Below, piece after piece: positions 27,229-36,009 of a stretch of 64,000 bases of DNA. The stretch's first letter is position 1; the number at the start of each line of letters is the position of its first letter. The notes under the pieces were generated by a model, which worked only from the letters and a program-made list of their open reading frames with translations, did not search any database and was not told the DNA's origin. This DNA is from Rhodopseudomonas palustris (GTDB taxonomy: Bacteria; Pseudomonadota; Alphaproteobacteria; Rhizobiales; Xanthobacteraceae). The stretch covers positions 2,604,001 through 2,668,000 of the forward strand of contig NZ_CP058907.1 in the NCBI RefSeq assembly GCF_013415845.1, in the 5' to 3' direction. Both the position numbers and the translations under genes were made by a program.

Positions 27229-29193
27229 ATGAAGCGCCGCGATTTTCTGCTCGGAGCTGCGGCCATCGGATTAGGTGGACCGTTGCTGGCGAAAGCAGCG
27301 ATCTCGTCGTTGCATGCGCAGCCTGCAGCGCCGAAAGGCGCGAAGATCGCCAAGGTCGCGATCTTTCCGGCGATCGGTTTCTCCCGCGTCGGCAATGCCG
27401 AGGACTGGTTCCTGGCGCCGGAAGTGCCCGGCCTGCTCGACGAGCCCGAGGGCGGCTTCAAGGACAAGCAGGGCCGTATCAAGAAACAGGTGCAGCGCTT
27501 CCGGCTGTTCGGCTACGACGACCAGGGCCGCGTGGTGCGCGAACTCGATGGCACCGATGGTGTGACCTGGAGCGTCCACGTCGCCAACACCAAGGCGGCC
27601 TGGTACGGCTTCGTCAACGCGATGGATCGCGGCGACACCGCGCCCGGCGTGCCCGGCGCGCAACGCAACGCCTTCGTCGCGGCGGACAAGCGCGAAGCGA
27701 TGCTGTGCATCGATGCCGGCAAGCTGGAGATCTCCGGCGCCTCGACCAACCCCAAGGGCGGCGACGACAAGTATCGGATGAAGGGCCGGTTCTGGCAGAC
27801 GCTCGACGTCTCGCTCGGCCATCTGCGCACCGACGACAAGGGGCGCCTGCTGGTGTTCGCCGCCGACGGCGTCTCGCGCACGGCACTGCCGCAGAATCCG
27901 GTGCGCGACTTCACCAACAATGACGGCTGGCACGACGACTGGGCCGACGGCTGGGTCAAGGCGACCGTCACCGTCGACGGCCAGAAGCTCGATTGCGATC
28001 CCGCCTGGGTGGTGTGCTGCGGACCGAAATTCGCGCCGCAGCTCGAGCCGATCGTGACGCTGTACGACGCCGCGCGCGAAGCGATGGTGGCGCTCGGCCA
28101 GATGCAGAGCCCGACCGACAAGGTCTCGTTCCGCCGCGATGTGTTGCCGATCCTGCGCCGCGCCGGCGCGATGCAGTGGGTGGCGACTGCGTCGTTCCTC
28201 GGCGCGGCCTGGAACGACATCGGCGATCTGTCAAACCCGGCAACGATCGAGACGCTGGCCAAGCCCGGCGCCGATGCCAAGGCCGAGCGCAAGAAGGTGT
28301 TCGATGCGTTCCGCAAGCCGGACGGTAGCGACCAGCGCGGCTACGCGATTCCGATCATGCTCGGCGATGGCGTCAACTATCAGGACAGCCCGCACGCCTG
28401 GCTGGCGCTGACGCAGACGCAGTATAGCGTGCTTGAACTGTGGGCCGACGGCAAGTTCGAGGCGGACTACGCTGATAAGAGCGCGGACGGGGTTCGCACT
28501 CTCGACGATCTGCCGATCGAACTACGCCCCGAGGCGATGACGCGCGCCGCGCTCGATGCCTGCTCGGGCGGTGCGTTCCATCCCGGCGTCGAGATTACCT
28601 GGCCGATCCGCCACAAGGAGCTGTATCGCGGTTCGAACGAGACCAAGCTGCCGTTCCGCCTGGCGCTGTCGAACCGCAAGAACTTGGCGCAGGATGTCGG
28701 GCTGCAGCTCAATCCGGTCAACGTGTTCGCCGGCAATCCCGACAAGCCGGATCAGGGCAGGCCGATCGGCCCGCAGGCGCCGGGCGATCTGACGCGCTGG
28801 ATGGGCGTGCCGTGGCAGGGCGATGCGTTCAGTTGCCAGGCCGTGCTCACGGCCAGCGGCTTCCCGACGCCGGTGTGGTGGCCGGCGCTGCTGCCGGTCG
28901 ATGTGCTGCCCGAGGCGTTCTATCAGCAGATGATGCGCACCGATCTGACCCAAGAAGAACGGCTGCGGTTCTATCATACGCGGGTCCCGTGGGCGCGCGG
29001 AGCCGCGGGCATCGGCTTGCACGTCGAAGCCGGCTACACCGACGGCCTGCGCCGGATGATCGAGCTGTGGACGCAGATGGGCGTGGTGGTGCGTCGCCCG
29101 GGTCCGAAGGGGCTGCCCGGAGTCCCCGACCAGCTTTACGTCGAAGTCCAGCGCGGCTCGATGGACATCGCAGCGCAGACGCTGTCGCGCTGA
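27229..29193 (+). CDS. LodA/GoxA-like CTQ-dependent oxidase, Tat-exported
   Basis: 654 residues, resembling the LodA (L-lysine 6-oxidase) / GoxA (glycine oxidase) quinoprotein family, whose cofactor cysteine tryptophylquinone is made from the protein's own Cys and Trp. The N-terminus MKRRDFLLGAAAIGLGG is a Tat signal. AIFPAIGFSRVGNAEDWFLAPE is the family's opening block; FHPGVEITWPIR lies in the middle; GDLTRWMGVPWQGDAFSCQA holds candidate Cys536, and PTPVWWPALLPV holds Trp550 and Trp551. In Marinomonas LodA, as I recall, Cys516 and Trp581 are 65 apart, so the spacing here (14-15) is different. The product would be hydrogen peroxide plus an oxidised amine; substrate unknown. The lodB-like gene follows 5 bp later. 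Confidence 0.85.
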   Translation: MKRRDFLLGAAAIGLGGPLLAKAAISSLHAQPAAPKGAKIAKVAIFPAIGFSRVGNAEDWFLAPEVPGLLDEPEGGFKDKQGRIKKQVQRFRLFGYDDQGRVVRELDGTDGVTWSVHVANTKAAWYGFVNAMDRGDTAPGVPGAQRNAFVAADKREAMLCIDAGKLEISGASTNPKGGDDKYRMKGRFWQTLDVSLGHLRTDDKGRLLVFAADGVSRTALPQNPVRDFTNNDGWHDDWADGWVKATVTVDGQKLDCDPAWVVCCGPKFAPQLEPIVTLYDAAREAMVALGQMQSPTDKVSFRRDVLPILRRAGAMQWVATASFLGAAWNDIGDLSNPATIETLAKPGADAKAERKKVFDAFRKPDGSDQRGYAIPIMLGDGVNYQDSPHAWLALTQTQYSVLELWADGKFEADYADKSADGVRTLDDLPIELRPEAMTRAALDACSGGAFHPGVEITWPIRHKELYRGSNETKLPFRLALSNRKNLAQDVGLQLNPVNVFAGNPDKPDQGRPIGPQAPGDLTRWMGVPWQGDAFSCQAVLTASGFPTPVWWPALLPVDVLPEAFYQQMMRTDLTQEERLRFYHTRVPWARGAAGIGLHVEAGYTDGLRRMIELWTQMGVVVRRPGPKGLPGVPDQLYVEVQRGSMDIAAQTLSR

Positions 29194-29198
29194 TCGCG

Positions 29199-30299
29199 AT
29201 GGGCCGGATTGCCGTGATCGGCGCAGGGGTGGCGGCGCTCGCCGCCGCCCGCAGCCTGGTGCTGGCCGGACGACGGCCGCTGCTGATCGCGCCGGATCGC
29301 GAGGTGATCAGCCGTGGCGAGACGTTGTCGCCGGCCGCTGCCGCATTGCTCGACCGGCTGCAATGGGCCGACCTTCTCGACGCCGACAGCGCGCTGCCGA
29401 GCGAAGGCAGATTCTCGGTCTGGGGCGACGCGACCTTGCGGCAGGCCGCGCAGGGCGAGGGCGCTTGGCACCTCGATCGCGCCAGCTTCGAGCGGCAGAT
29501 GCGGGCCAAGCTGGATAACGACGCGATCGAGTGCCATCCGATCATCGTCACCATGCTGGTGCATCACTGCGATGGAGTCGTGCTCGAACTCGGCGATGGC
29601 CGCGTCGTGTTCGCCGACGCGGCCATCGATTGCAGCGGCCGCGCCGCGGTGTCGTCGGGAGCGGCCGCGGGGCGCCGCCGCACCGATCGGCTGGTCGCCG
29701 TGTGGCGCGTGCTCGACCTGTCGGACGATACCGAGCCCGCCGCGGCGACATTGATCGAAGCGGTGCCGCTGGGCTGGTGGTACATGGCCCCGTTGCCGGG
29801 CGACCGCATGATGCTCGGCCTATTCACCGACACCGATTTAGTGCCACCCGGCGCAGCGCAGGATGGCGCCACATGGACGGGGCTGGCAGCGTCGACGGTC
29901 GCGATCGCACCGCGGCTGCGCAGCCTCGGCCTCGATGTGTTGGCCGCACGTGAACCGCCCCAGGTCGCTCCCGCCGCGACCGTCACGGCCAGTCGTCTAA
30001 TCGAGGGACGCATCCTGCGCGCCGGCGATGCCGCGGCCGCGCTCGATCCGCTCGGCGCCAACGGCCTCGCCACCGCGCTGTGGAGCGGCATGGCGGCCGC
30101 CGAGGCGGCGCTGACCTTGACTGATGGCGAGCCTGAACGCGCCGACGCCTATGAGCGCGATTACTTGCAAGGGATCGCGCAGCACCTCGTCAGCCAGCAG
30201 GCGATGTATGCCGCTGAGCCGCGCTTCGCAGATGCGCCGTTCTGGCAGCGCCGTCGTGCCGTCATATCCTCCCACCCTCAGAAGGAGACACTGCCATGA
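29199..30299 (+). CDS. LodB-like FAD-dependent protein (CTQ maturation)
   Basis: 366 residues. The N-terminal FAD Rossmann motif is IAVIGAGVAALAAARSLVLAG; the second FAD motif is RILRAGDAAAALDPLGANGLATALWSG. This is the flavin-dependent halogenase/monooxygenase-like fold of LodB and GoxB, needed to build the CTQ cofactor in the partner oxidase. There is no signal peptide, which fits maturation in the cytoplasm before Tat export of a folded oxidase. It starts 5 bp after the oxidase gene and its stop overlaps the next start by 4 bp (ATGA). Confidence 0.82.
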   Translation: MGRIAVIGAGVAALAAARSLVLAGRRPLLIAPDREVISRGETLSPAAAALLDRLQWADLLDADSALPSEGRFSVWGDATLRQAAQGEGAWHLDRASFERQMRAKLDNDAIECHPIIVTMLVHHCDGVVLELGDGRVVFADAAIDCSGRAAVSSGAAAGRRRTDRLVAVWRVLDLSDDTEPAAATLIEAVPLGWWYMAPLPGDRMMLGLFTDTDLVPPGAAQDGATWTGLAASTVAIAPRLRSLGLDVLAAREPPQVAPAATVTASRLIEGRILRAGDAAAALDPLGANGLATALWSGMAAAEAALTLTDGEPERADAYERDYLQGIAQHLVSQQAMYAAEPRFADAPFWQRRRAVISSHPQKETLP

Positions 30300-30769
30300 C
30301 CAACTCTCTGCGCACGCTGCTTGCTGCCGCTGCGATTGCCGTTGCTGTGCCGGCGCTCGCGGCCGCCGAAACCAGCGCGGTGAAGATCATCGCGCCGACC
30401 GACAAGACGATCACACCGAGCGGCACCTGGAGCATCGGCGCCCGTGCCGGCGACTTCGTGTTCATCGGTGGCATGCGTGGCACCGACCGTGTCACTGGGA
30501 CGATGGTCGACGGCGACGAGGCGCGGATCCGGCGGATGTTCGACAACATGCTGGCGGCGGCCGAAGCGGCCGGCGCCACCAAGGCTGATGCGGTGCGGCT
30601 CACCGTGTTCGTGACCGACGTCGCCAAGTACCGCCCGGTAGTCAACAAGGTGCAGAAGGACATCTGGGGCGATGGCCCGTATCCGCCGCGCACCGTGCTG
30701 CAGGTGCCGGCGCTCGACCAGGGCGACATCGCTGAAATCGATGGTACGTTCTACGCGCCTGCGAAGTAA
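30296..30769 (+). CDS. Exported RidA/YjgF-family protein
   Basis: 157 residues: a Sec signal peptide (about residues 1-25, LLAAAAIAVAVPALAAAE) and then a YjgF/RidA fold (FVFIGGMRGTD, TKADAVRLTVFVTDVAKY, PPRTVLQVPALDQGDIAEID). RidA proteins hydrolyse reactive imines and enamines; the substrate Arg is here in PPRTVLQV. RidA relatives are usually cytoplasmic, so a signal peptide is notable. The ATGA overlap with the lodB-like gene implies coupled expression with the oxidase. Role (imine hydrolysis or another binding function) is inference. Confidence 0.82.
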   Translation: MTNSLRTLLAAAAIAVAVPALAAAETSAVKIIAPTDKTITPSGTWSIGARAGDFVFIGGMRGTDRVTGTMVDGDEARIRRMFDNMLAAAEAAGATKADAVRLTVFVTDVAKYRPVVNKVQKDIWGDGPYPPRTVLQVPALDQGDIAEIDGTFYAPAK

Positions 30770-30854
30770 GACCGCCGGCCTGCGGGCTGACGTTTGAACC
30801 GGCACGGGCCGTCGCGCGACTGGAAGGAAGCACGGTTTCCTTTCGGAGGCGCCG

Positions 30855-32525
30855 ATGGCCCGGCCGCATTTTGCTCTCACGTCTGTTTTTCTGGCGAGTA
30901 GTGTCTCGCTCTCTGCTTTTGGGTTCAGTTTGCCGGCCCGCGCGCAGAGCGAGGACGCGGCGCAGAAATGTCAGCAGCCGATCAAGTCGGTGGAGGCGAG
31001 CCTCGCGGCATGCACGGCGGCGATCGACACCGGATCACTGAGCGGCAAGGCACTGGCCGGTGCCTACATCAAGCGGGGCTTCCTACGCACACGTCAACGC
31101 GATCTTGTGGGCGCCGAGGCTGATCTCGACGCGGCGATCAAGGCCAATCCGGACGCGGCGGACGCCTACACCACGCGCGCCAATTTCTGGAACGTCACCG
31201 GCAAGCCGGACCGCGCTCTGGCCGATGCCGATCAGGCGATCAAGCTCGATCCGAACCTGCCGCTGGCGCATTTCGTGCGCGGCAGCGCTGAACTGAAGCT
31301 CGGGCACGACGATCGCGCCATCGCGGACTATTCCCGCGCCATCGAGTTGCGGCCGAAAGAGAGTGGCGAGGTCTATGCGGTGCGCGGCTTTGCGTATCAC
31401 CGCAAGGGCGACGACATTCGCGCAGTGGCCGATTACACCGAGGCGCTGAAAGCCGCGCCAGAAGACGTCGGCACGCTGCTCAATCGCGGCGATGCGCGGC
31501 GAAACCTGCGCGACACCGCCGGCGCAGCCGCCGATTATAGCGAGGCGATCAAGCTTGCCCCTGGCAACGCCGGTGGCTTCAAGGGGCGTGGCTTCATCCG
31601 GCTGCTGACGCAGGACACCGGAGGAGCGGTGGCCGATTTCACCGAGGCGATCCGGCTGTCGCCGAGCGAGAGCGGGCTGTATCTCAACCGCGCCTCGGCG
31701 CTCGGGCTGCAGAACCAGAGCCTTCTCGCGCTGGCCGACGAGGACACGGCAATCCGGCTCGAACCGCAGCATCCGCTCGCCTACGTCAATCGCGCTGAGA
31801 CGCTGAAGCTGCTCGGCGACAAGGTTGCGGCGCGCGCGTCGGTGACCAAGGCGCTGCAGCTCGCACCTGGCTTTCCGCCGGCGGTCGAGGTGCTGAAGAA
31901 GCTCGGCGAGCCAAAGCGCAGCAAGGAGCCGTCATCCGAGGCAGCGCAGGAAGCCTATCGGCGCTGCACCTTCCCGGTGAGCGATCTCGGCCCGGGCGAG
32001 GAGGGCATCAAGCAGATCATCAAGGTCTGCACGCTGCTGGTCACTGCGCAGGGCGGCAGCGACGCCAGTCGCGCACTGGTGCATCTGCAGCGCGGCAGTA
32101 TGTATCGCCGGCAGGGCGACTATCAGCACGCGCTGATCGATTTCAGCGAGTCGCTGCGCTACGATCCGGAATCGGCGCTGGCCTATACTGGCCGCGGCAA
32201 CGCCTATCGTGGGCTGAAGCTGCTCGATCAGGCGCTCGCCGATCACACCGAAGCGATCCGGCTCGATCCGAAATACGCCACCGCCTACAACAATCGGGGC
32301 AACGTCTGGCGCGACAAGAACGATCTGGCCAAGGCGATCGCCGATTTTGACCGCGCGATCGCGATCAGCCCGAACTACGCGATGGCGTATTTCAACCGCG
32401 GCAACTCGCGGCTGGAGTCCGGCGACAAAGAAGGCGCGGTCGCCGACTTCCAGCAGACCGTCAAGCTCAGCCCGCAGTTCAAGGAAGCGGCCGAGCGGCT
32501 GCAGGAACTCGTCGTGAGGATGTAG
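30855..32525 (+). CDS. Exported TPR-repeat protein
   Basis: 556 residues: signal peptide (about 1-31, ending LPARAQS) and about eleven tetratricopeptide repeats with the usual pattern (for example AYNNRGNVWRDKNDLAKAIA). A less regular stretch with Cys (CTFPVSDL, KVCTLLVTAQGG) lies between the two repeat blocks, near residues 355-405. TPR proteins are scaffolds for protein contacts; the partner is unknown. The ATG follows TTTCGGAGGCGCCG. It stands 85 bp after the RidA gene, so it may or may not belong to that operon. Confidence 0.88.
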   Translation: MARPHFALTSVFLASSVSLSAFGFSLPARAQSEDAAQKCQQPIKSVEASLAACTAAIDTGSLSGKALAGAYIKRGFLRTRQRDLVGAEADLDAAIKANPDAADAYTTRANFWNVTGKPDRALADADQAIKLDPNLPLAHFVRGSAELKLGHDDRAIADYSRAIELRPKESGEVYAVRGFAYHRKGDDIRAVADYTEALKAAPEDVGTLLNRGDARRNLRDTAGAAADYSEAIKLAPGNAGGFKGRGFIRLLTQDTGGAVADFTEAIRLSPSESGLYLNRASALGLQNQSLLALADEDTAIRLEPQHPLAYVNRAETLKLLGDKVAARASVTKALQLAPGFPPAVEVLKKLGEPKRSKEPSSEAAQEAYRRCTFPVSDLGPGEEGIKQIIKVCTLLVTAQGGSDASRALVHLQRGSMYRRQGDYQHALIDFSESLRYDPESALAYTGRGNAYRGLKLLDQALADHTEAIRLDPKYATAYNNRGNVWRDKNDLAKAIADFDRAIAISPNYAMAYFNRGNSRLESGDKEGAVADFQQTVKLSPQFKEAAERLQELVVRM

Positions 32526-32627
32526 CGACACCATGTACGGCGTGGGTCAATACCCTCGCGTTCGTGGCGTTTGTTGCTATCCTGGGACGTTCCGTCAGCG
32601 GCGCTGTTTGCGTCGCGATCCAATCTG

Positions 32628-33143
32628 ATGAGCCATGCCATGGACCGTGAGTTCCTCGCCGATCTGTTCGCGCCGTTTGGTCCGGTGACGATCCGCCGGA
32701 TGTTCTCGGGCTTCGGGGTCTCGGCGGACGGTGTGACCTTTGCGCTGGTGATCCGCGATGCGATCTATCTGCGCACCGATGCGGACGGCGCGGCGCGGTT
32801 CGAGGCCGAGGGCAGCCGGCCGTTTCGCTACGACACCCGCACCAAGACGGTGACGGTTGGCTCGTACTGGCTGCTGCCGGAGCGGCTGCTCGATGATCCG
32901 GACGAACTGGCGGAATGGGCTCGCAGCGCTCACGCCGCCGCCGAGCGCGCCGCGTTCAGCAAGGCATCGAAGACCCGGCGTGGACCGAAGGGGAAGACTG
33001 CCGCCGATAGTAGCAAGGCGCCGAAGCGAACCACGCCGGCGGCTGCTCGCAAGGTCAAGGCAGCCGTGAAGACGGCAGTTCCGGCGAAGAAGGCGAAGAC
33101 CACAAAGTCAGCCGCAGCGAAGCGCAGCCGGGCTGCGCGCTGA
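32628..33143 (+). CDS. TfoX N-terminal domain protein with Lys/Ala-rich tail
   Basis: 171 residues from the ATG at 32628 (a second Met follows at 32640; an upstream TTG at 32571 is possible). The TfoX-N fold occupies residues 1-105 (EFLADLFAPFGPVTIRRMFSG, YWLLPERLLDDPDELAEWA). The last 60 or so residues are a histone-H1-like tail rich in Lys, Ala, Thr and Arg (pieces such as KAAVKTAVPAKKAKTTKSAA). TfoX domains are linked to competence regulation in gammaproteobacteria; here the function is unknown. It converges on the GGDEF gene with 8 bp between stops. Confidence 0.82.
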   Translation: MSHAMDREFLADLFAPFGPVTIRRMFSGFGVSADGVTFALVIRDAIYLRTDADGAARFEAEGSRPFRYDTRTKTVTVGSYWLLPERLLDDPDELAEWARSAHAAAERAAFSKASKTRRGPKGKTAADSSKAPKRTTPAAARKVKAAVKTAVPAKKAKTTKSAAAKRSRAAR

Positions 33144-33151
33144 CGACGACG

Positions 33152-34219
33152 TCAGGCGACGGCGGCCTGCGTGATGCCGGCGAATTCCGGATCGGTCTCG
33201 CAGATCACCCGGTTGCGACCGTTGCGTTTGGCGGCGTAGAGGCAGGCGTCGGCGCGCTCGATCAGCGCTTCGGCATCGTCATTCGGCTTCAGCGTCGACA
33301 CGCCCGCCGACAGCGTCACCCGGCCGAGGATCTCGCCGGTTGACTTCTTCTTCAGCTCCTTCGACATCACCAGCCTGCGGATGTTGTCGGCGACGATGAT
33401 CGCCTGGCGCATCGGCGTGTTCGGCAGCACCACGGCGAATTCCTCGCCGCCGTAGCGCGCGGTGAAGTCCTGGCCCTTGATGCTCTGCTTCAGCGTCATG
33501 CCGACGAGCCGCAGCACCTGGTCGCCGGTGAGATGGCCGTAGGTGTCGTTGAACGACTTGAAGTGATCGATGTCCATCATCAGCAGCGACAGTGGCTGCT
33601 GGCTGGCGCCGGCGTTGCCGATCGCCTCCTGGACGGTGCGGTCGAAATGCTTGCGGTTGCCGAGGCCGGTGAGGGGGTCGGTGAGGCTCTCGGCGCGGAT
33701 CGCATCGAGGCTGACCTGGAGATTGGCGATCTCCTGCTTGGAGGTCGACAGCCGCTCTTCCAGCGCGCTGTTGGCCTGCTGCATCTCGCGGGTGGTAACG
33801 ACCAGACGCTCGACGATCGCTTTGATCTGATCGTGGTCGGTCGCCAGCGACAGCTTCTGGCTTTCGCCGCGCAGATCGTCGCCGAAGCTGGCGGTGTTGC
33901 CGAGCGTCTCGGCGAGCAGCGCCATGATGTCGTCGATCTCGTTGGCGACGCGGGCGCCGATCCGGTCGATCCGGTCGGTGGTGCGGCCTTGCGTGAGGTA
34001 GGTATCGTGCAACTGATCGAGGTCGGCGTCGGTGAGGTTGCCGCGCTCCGCCAGCGTGTCGTTGATCGCCTTGTTCAGCTCGGGATTATGGCCGGTGGCG
34101 TAGACGTACCAGATCTCGTAATTGCGCGGCACGGCGCCTTGGCGGAGGGTCTTGATCTGGGAGAGGGCCACCTCGGCATAGGCCATGGTGCGGTCATGGT
34201 CGTCCTGCAGCGCGGCCAC
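33152..34219 (-). CDS. Diguanylate cyclase (GGDEF domain)
   Basis: 355 residues, cytoplasmic, making cyclic di-GMP. An N-terminal helical domain (about 1-150) conserved among alphaproteobacteria (VPRNYEIWYVYATGHNPELN) is followed by a coiled coil (ALEERLSTSKQEIANLQVSL) and the GGDEF domain. The active site is intact (ARYGGEEF). The allosteric I-site (RxxD) is degenerate, reading KGQD, so product inhibition is probably lost. The GTG at 34219 is preceded by GGAGGG. No membrane segment or other sensory domain is seen. Confidence 0.92.
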   Translation of the reverse strand: MAALQDDHDRTMAYAEVALSQIKTLRQGAVPRNYEIWYVYATGHNPELNKAINDTLAERGNLTDADLDQLHDTYLTQGRTTDRIDRIGARVANEIDDIMALLAETLGNTASFGDDLRGESQKLSLATDHDQIKAIVERLVVTTREMQQANSALEERLSTSKQEIANLQVSLDAIRAESLTDPLTGLGNRKHFDRTVQEAIGNAGASQQPLSLLMMDIDHFKSFNDTYGHLTGDQVLRLVGMTLKQSIKGQDFTARYGGEEFAVVLPNTPMRQAIIVADNIRRLVMSKELKKKSTGEILGRVTLSAGVSTLKPNDDAEALIERADACLYAAKRNGRNRVICETDPEFAGITQAAVA

Positions 34220-34317
34220 GAGCCACCCTCCGATCAGGCGTTTTCAACGCTTGTTTGAAACGGTGTAAGGTTACGGCGCGGGTGGTGAAGGCCTCGTAAA
34301 CACCGCCCAATCGCCCA

Positions 34318-35736
34318 TCAGCCCCGCGCGCGCACCGGGCGCAACAGAAACGCCGGCAAATGCGAATGATCCCCCGGCTCCGACGAGGTGTCGCGAGCGG
34401 GAGGGGGGGAGCCGAAGGAGGCGTGGGCGGTGGGGGGCGCTGTGGTGCCTGTGGTGCTTGCGGGGCTGCGGGGCTCGCGGCGCGGCTTGCGCTCGCGCTG
34501 TTCGCGCGGCTCGCGGCGCGGTTCGCGTTGACGGGCTTCCGGCGCGGCGCGGCGGGAGCGTGACGGACGCTCGGCCTCGGCCTCGGTGCTGGCAGCCTCG
34601 CTCTCGACCGACGGCCCGACTTCGGCCCGCGAGATCGCCTGGCCGATCAGCTTCTCGACCGCGGCCATCGACTTCTGGTCGGACGGCGCGACGATCGTCA
34701 CCGCGGTGCCGGTGCGGCCGGCGCGGCCGGTGCGGCCGATCCGATGCACGTAGTCGTCGGGGTGATGCGGAACATCGAAGTTGAAGACGTGGCTCACTTC
34801 CGGAATATCGAGGCCGCGAGCGGCGACGTCGGAAGCGACCAGGATCGGCAGGTCACCTTTGCGGAACGCTTCGAGCGCGGCCGTCCGCGCGGTCTGGTCC
34901 ATGTCGCCGTGCAGCGCGCCGACGCTGAAGCCGTGGCGCTGCAGCGACTTCGCGAGCAGCGCCACTTCGCGCTTCCGGTTGCAGAAGATGATCGCGTTCT
35001 TGAGGTCGGTGGCGCCGCGGATCAGCCGGCGCAGCGTCTCGCGCTTCTCGTGCGGCTCGCGGCCGCACGGCACCTGCGACTGGGTCACCGTCACCGCGGT
35101 GGAGGCCGGCTTGCTGACCTCGATCTTTTCGGGATTGTGCAGGAAGGTCTCGGTGATGCGCCGGATTTCGGTCGGCATCGTCGCGGTGAAGAACAGGGTC
35201 TGCCGGGTAAAGGGAACCAGCTTGCAGATCCGCTCGATGTCCGGGATGAAGCCCATGTCGAGCATCCGGTCGGCTTCGTCGATGATCAGCATCTCGACGC
35301 CGGTGAGCAGCAGGCCGCCGCGTTCGGTGTGGTCGAGCAGGCGGCCCGGGGTGGCGATCAGGACATCCACGCCGCGGGTGAGCTTGAGGTCCTGGTCACC
35401 GAACGAGACACCGCCGATCAGCAGGGCGACGTTGAGCTTCTGTCCGGCGCCGTATTTGTCGAACTGCTCTTTGACCTGGGCGGCGAGTTCGCGGGTCGGT
35501 TCGAGGATCAGTGTGCGGGGCATGCGAGCCCGGGCGCGGCCCTTTTCCAGCATCGTCAGCATCGGCAGCACGAACGCGGCGGTCTTACCGGTGCCGGTCT
35601 GGGCGATGCCGAGGACGTCCTTGCGGGCGAGGACGTGGGGGATCGCCTGCTGCTGAATGGGAGTGGGCGAAACGTAACCGGCGGCGGCGACGGCGGCTTG
35701 GACTTTCTCGGAAAGTCCCAGATTGGAAAAAGACAT
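34318..35736 (-). CDS. rhlE: DEAD-box RNA helicase RhlE-like
   Basis: 472 residues. Motifs in order: Q motif (PTPIQQQAIP), I (AQTGTGKTA), Ia (PTRELAAQV), II (IIDEADRMLDMGF), III (FTATM), IV-VI including DVAARGLDIPEV and HRIGRTGRAGR. The last 90 or so residues form an Arg/Glu-rich tail (RREPREQRERKPRREPR) ending HLPAFLLRPVRARG, typical of RhlE proteins, used for RNA binding and degradosome contacts. Probable role in RNA unwinding and decay, often in the cold. The start at 35736 gives MSFSNLGLSEKVQAAV. It may have a long leader (see promoter). Confidence 0.93.
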   Translation of the reverse strand: MSFSNLGLSEKVQAAVAAAGYVSPTPIQQQAIPHVLARKDVLGIAQTGTGKTAAFVLPMLTMLEKGRARARMPRTLILEPTRELAAQVKEQFDKYGAGQKLNVALLIGGVSFGDQDLKLTRGVDVLIATPGRLLDHTERGGLLLTGVEMLIIDEADRMLDMGFIPDIERICKLVPFTRQTLFFTATMPTEIRRITETFLHNPEKIEVSKPASTAVTVTQSQVPCGREPHEKRETLRRLIRGATDLKNAIIFCNRKREVALLAKSLQRHGFSVGALHGDMDQTARTAALEAFRKGDLPILVASDVAARGLDIPEVSHVFNFDVPHHPDDYVHRIGRTGRAGRTGTAVTIVAPSDQKSMAAVEKLIGQAISRAEVGPSVESEAASTEAEAERPSRSRRAAPEARQREPRREPREQRERKPRREPRSPASTTGTTAPPTAHASFGSPPPARDTSSEPGDHSHLPAFLLRPVRARG

Positions 35737-35951
35737 CGAGCCTCTGTTGTCGGGGCGCGGCCTGGTTCTAACACCTTCGGCCGGAACTCGGGGGGCACGC
35801 CACTAAATCGAACCGCCGCATGGATTCTTCGGAAATCACTGTCGCGCTCAACCCCGGAGCGGCTAGCAATCGTGCACGGGGAAGTCGGATCGCGGACAGG
35901 CGGCTCAATCTGGGTATCACTTGACGCAATACCGAGCCGCATTACGGGCGG

Positions 35952-35979
35952 AACATAGGCCTGAATCGGCCAAAGTCAA
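35952..35979 (-). promoter_or_regulatory. Putative sigma-70 promoter of rhlE
   Basis: Minus-strand TTGACT (35979-35974), 16-bp spacer, TATGTT (35957-35952). It lies 30 bp past the end of the upstream AraC-type gene. Transcription from here would give a leader of about 210 nt before the rhlE start, long enough for post-transcriptional control. Confidence 0.45.
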
Positions 35980-36009
35980 TGCGCCGGCGCATGAAACGGC
36001 TGAATTAGC

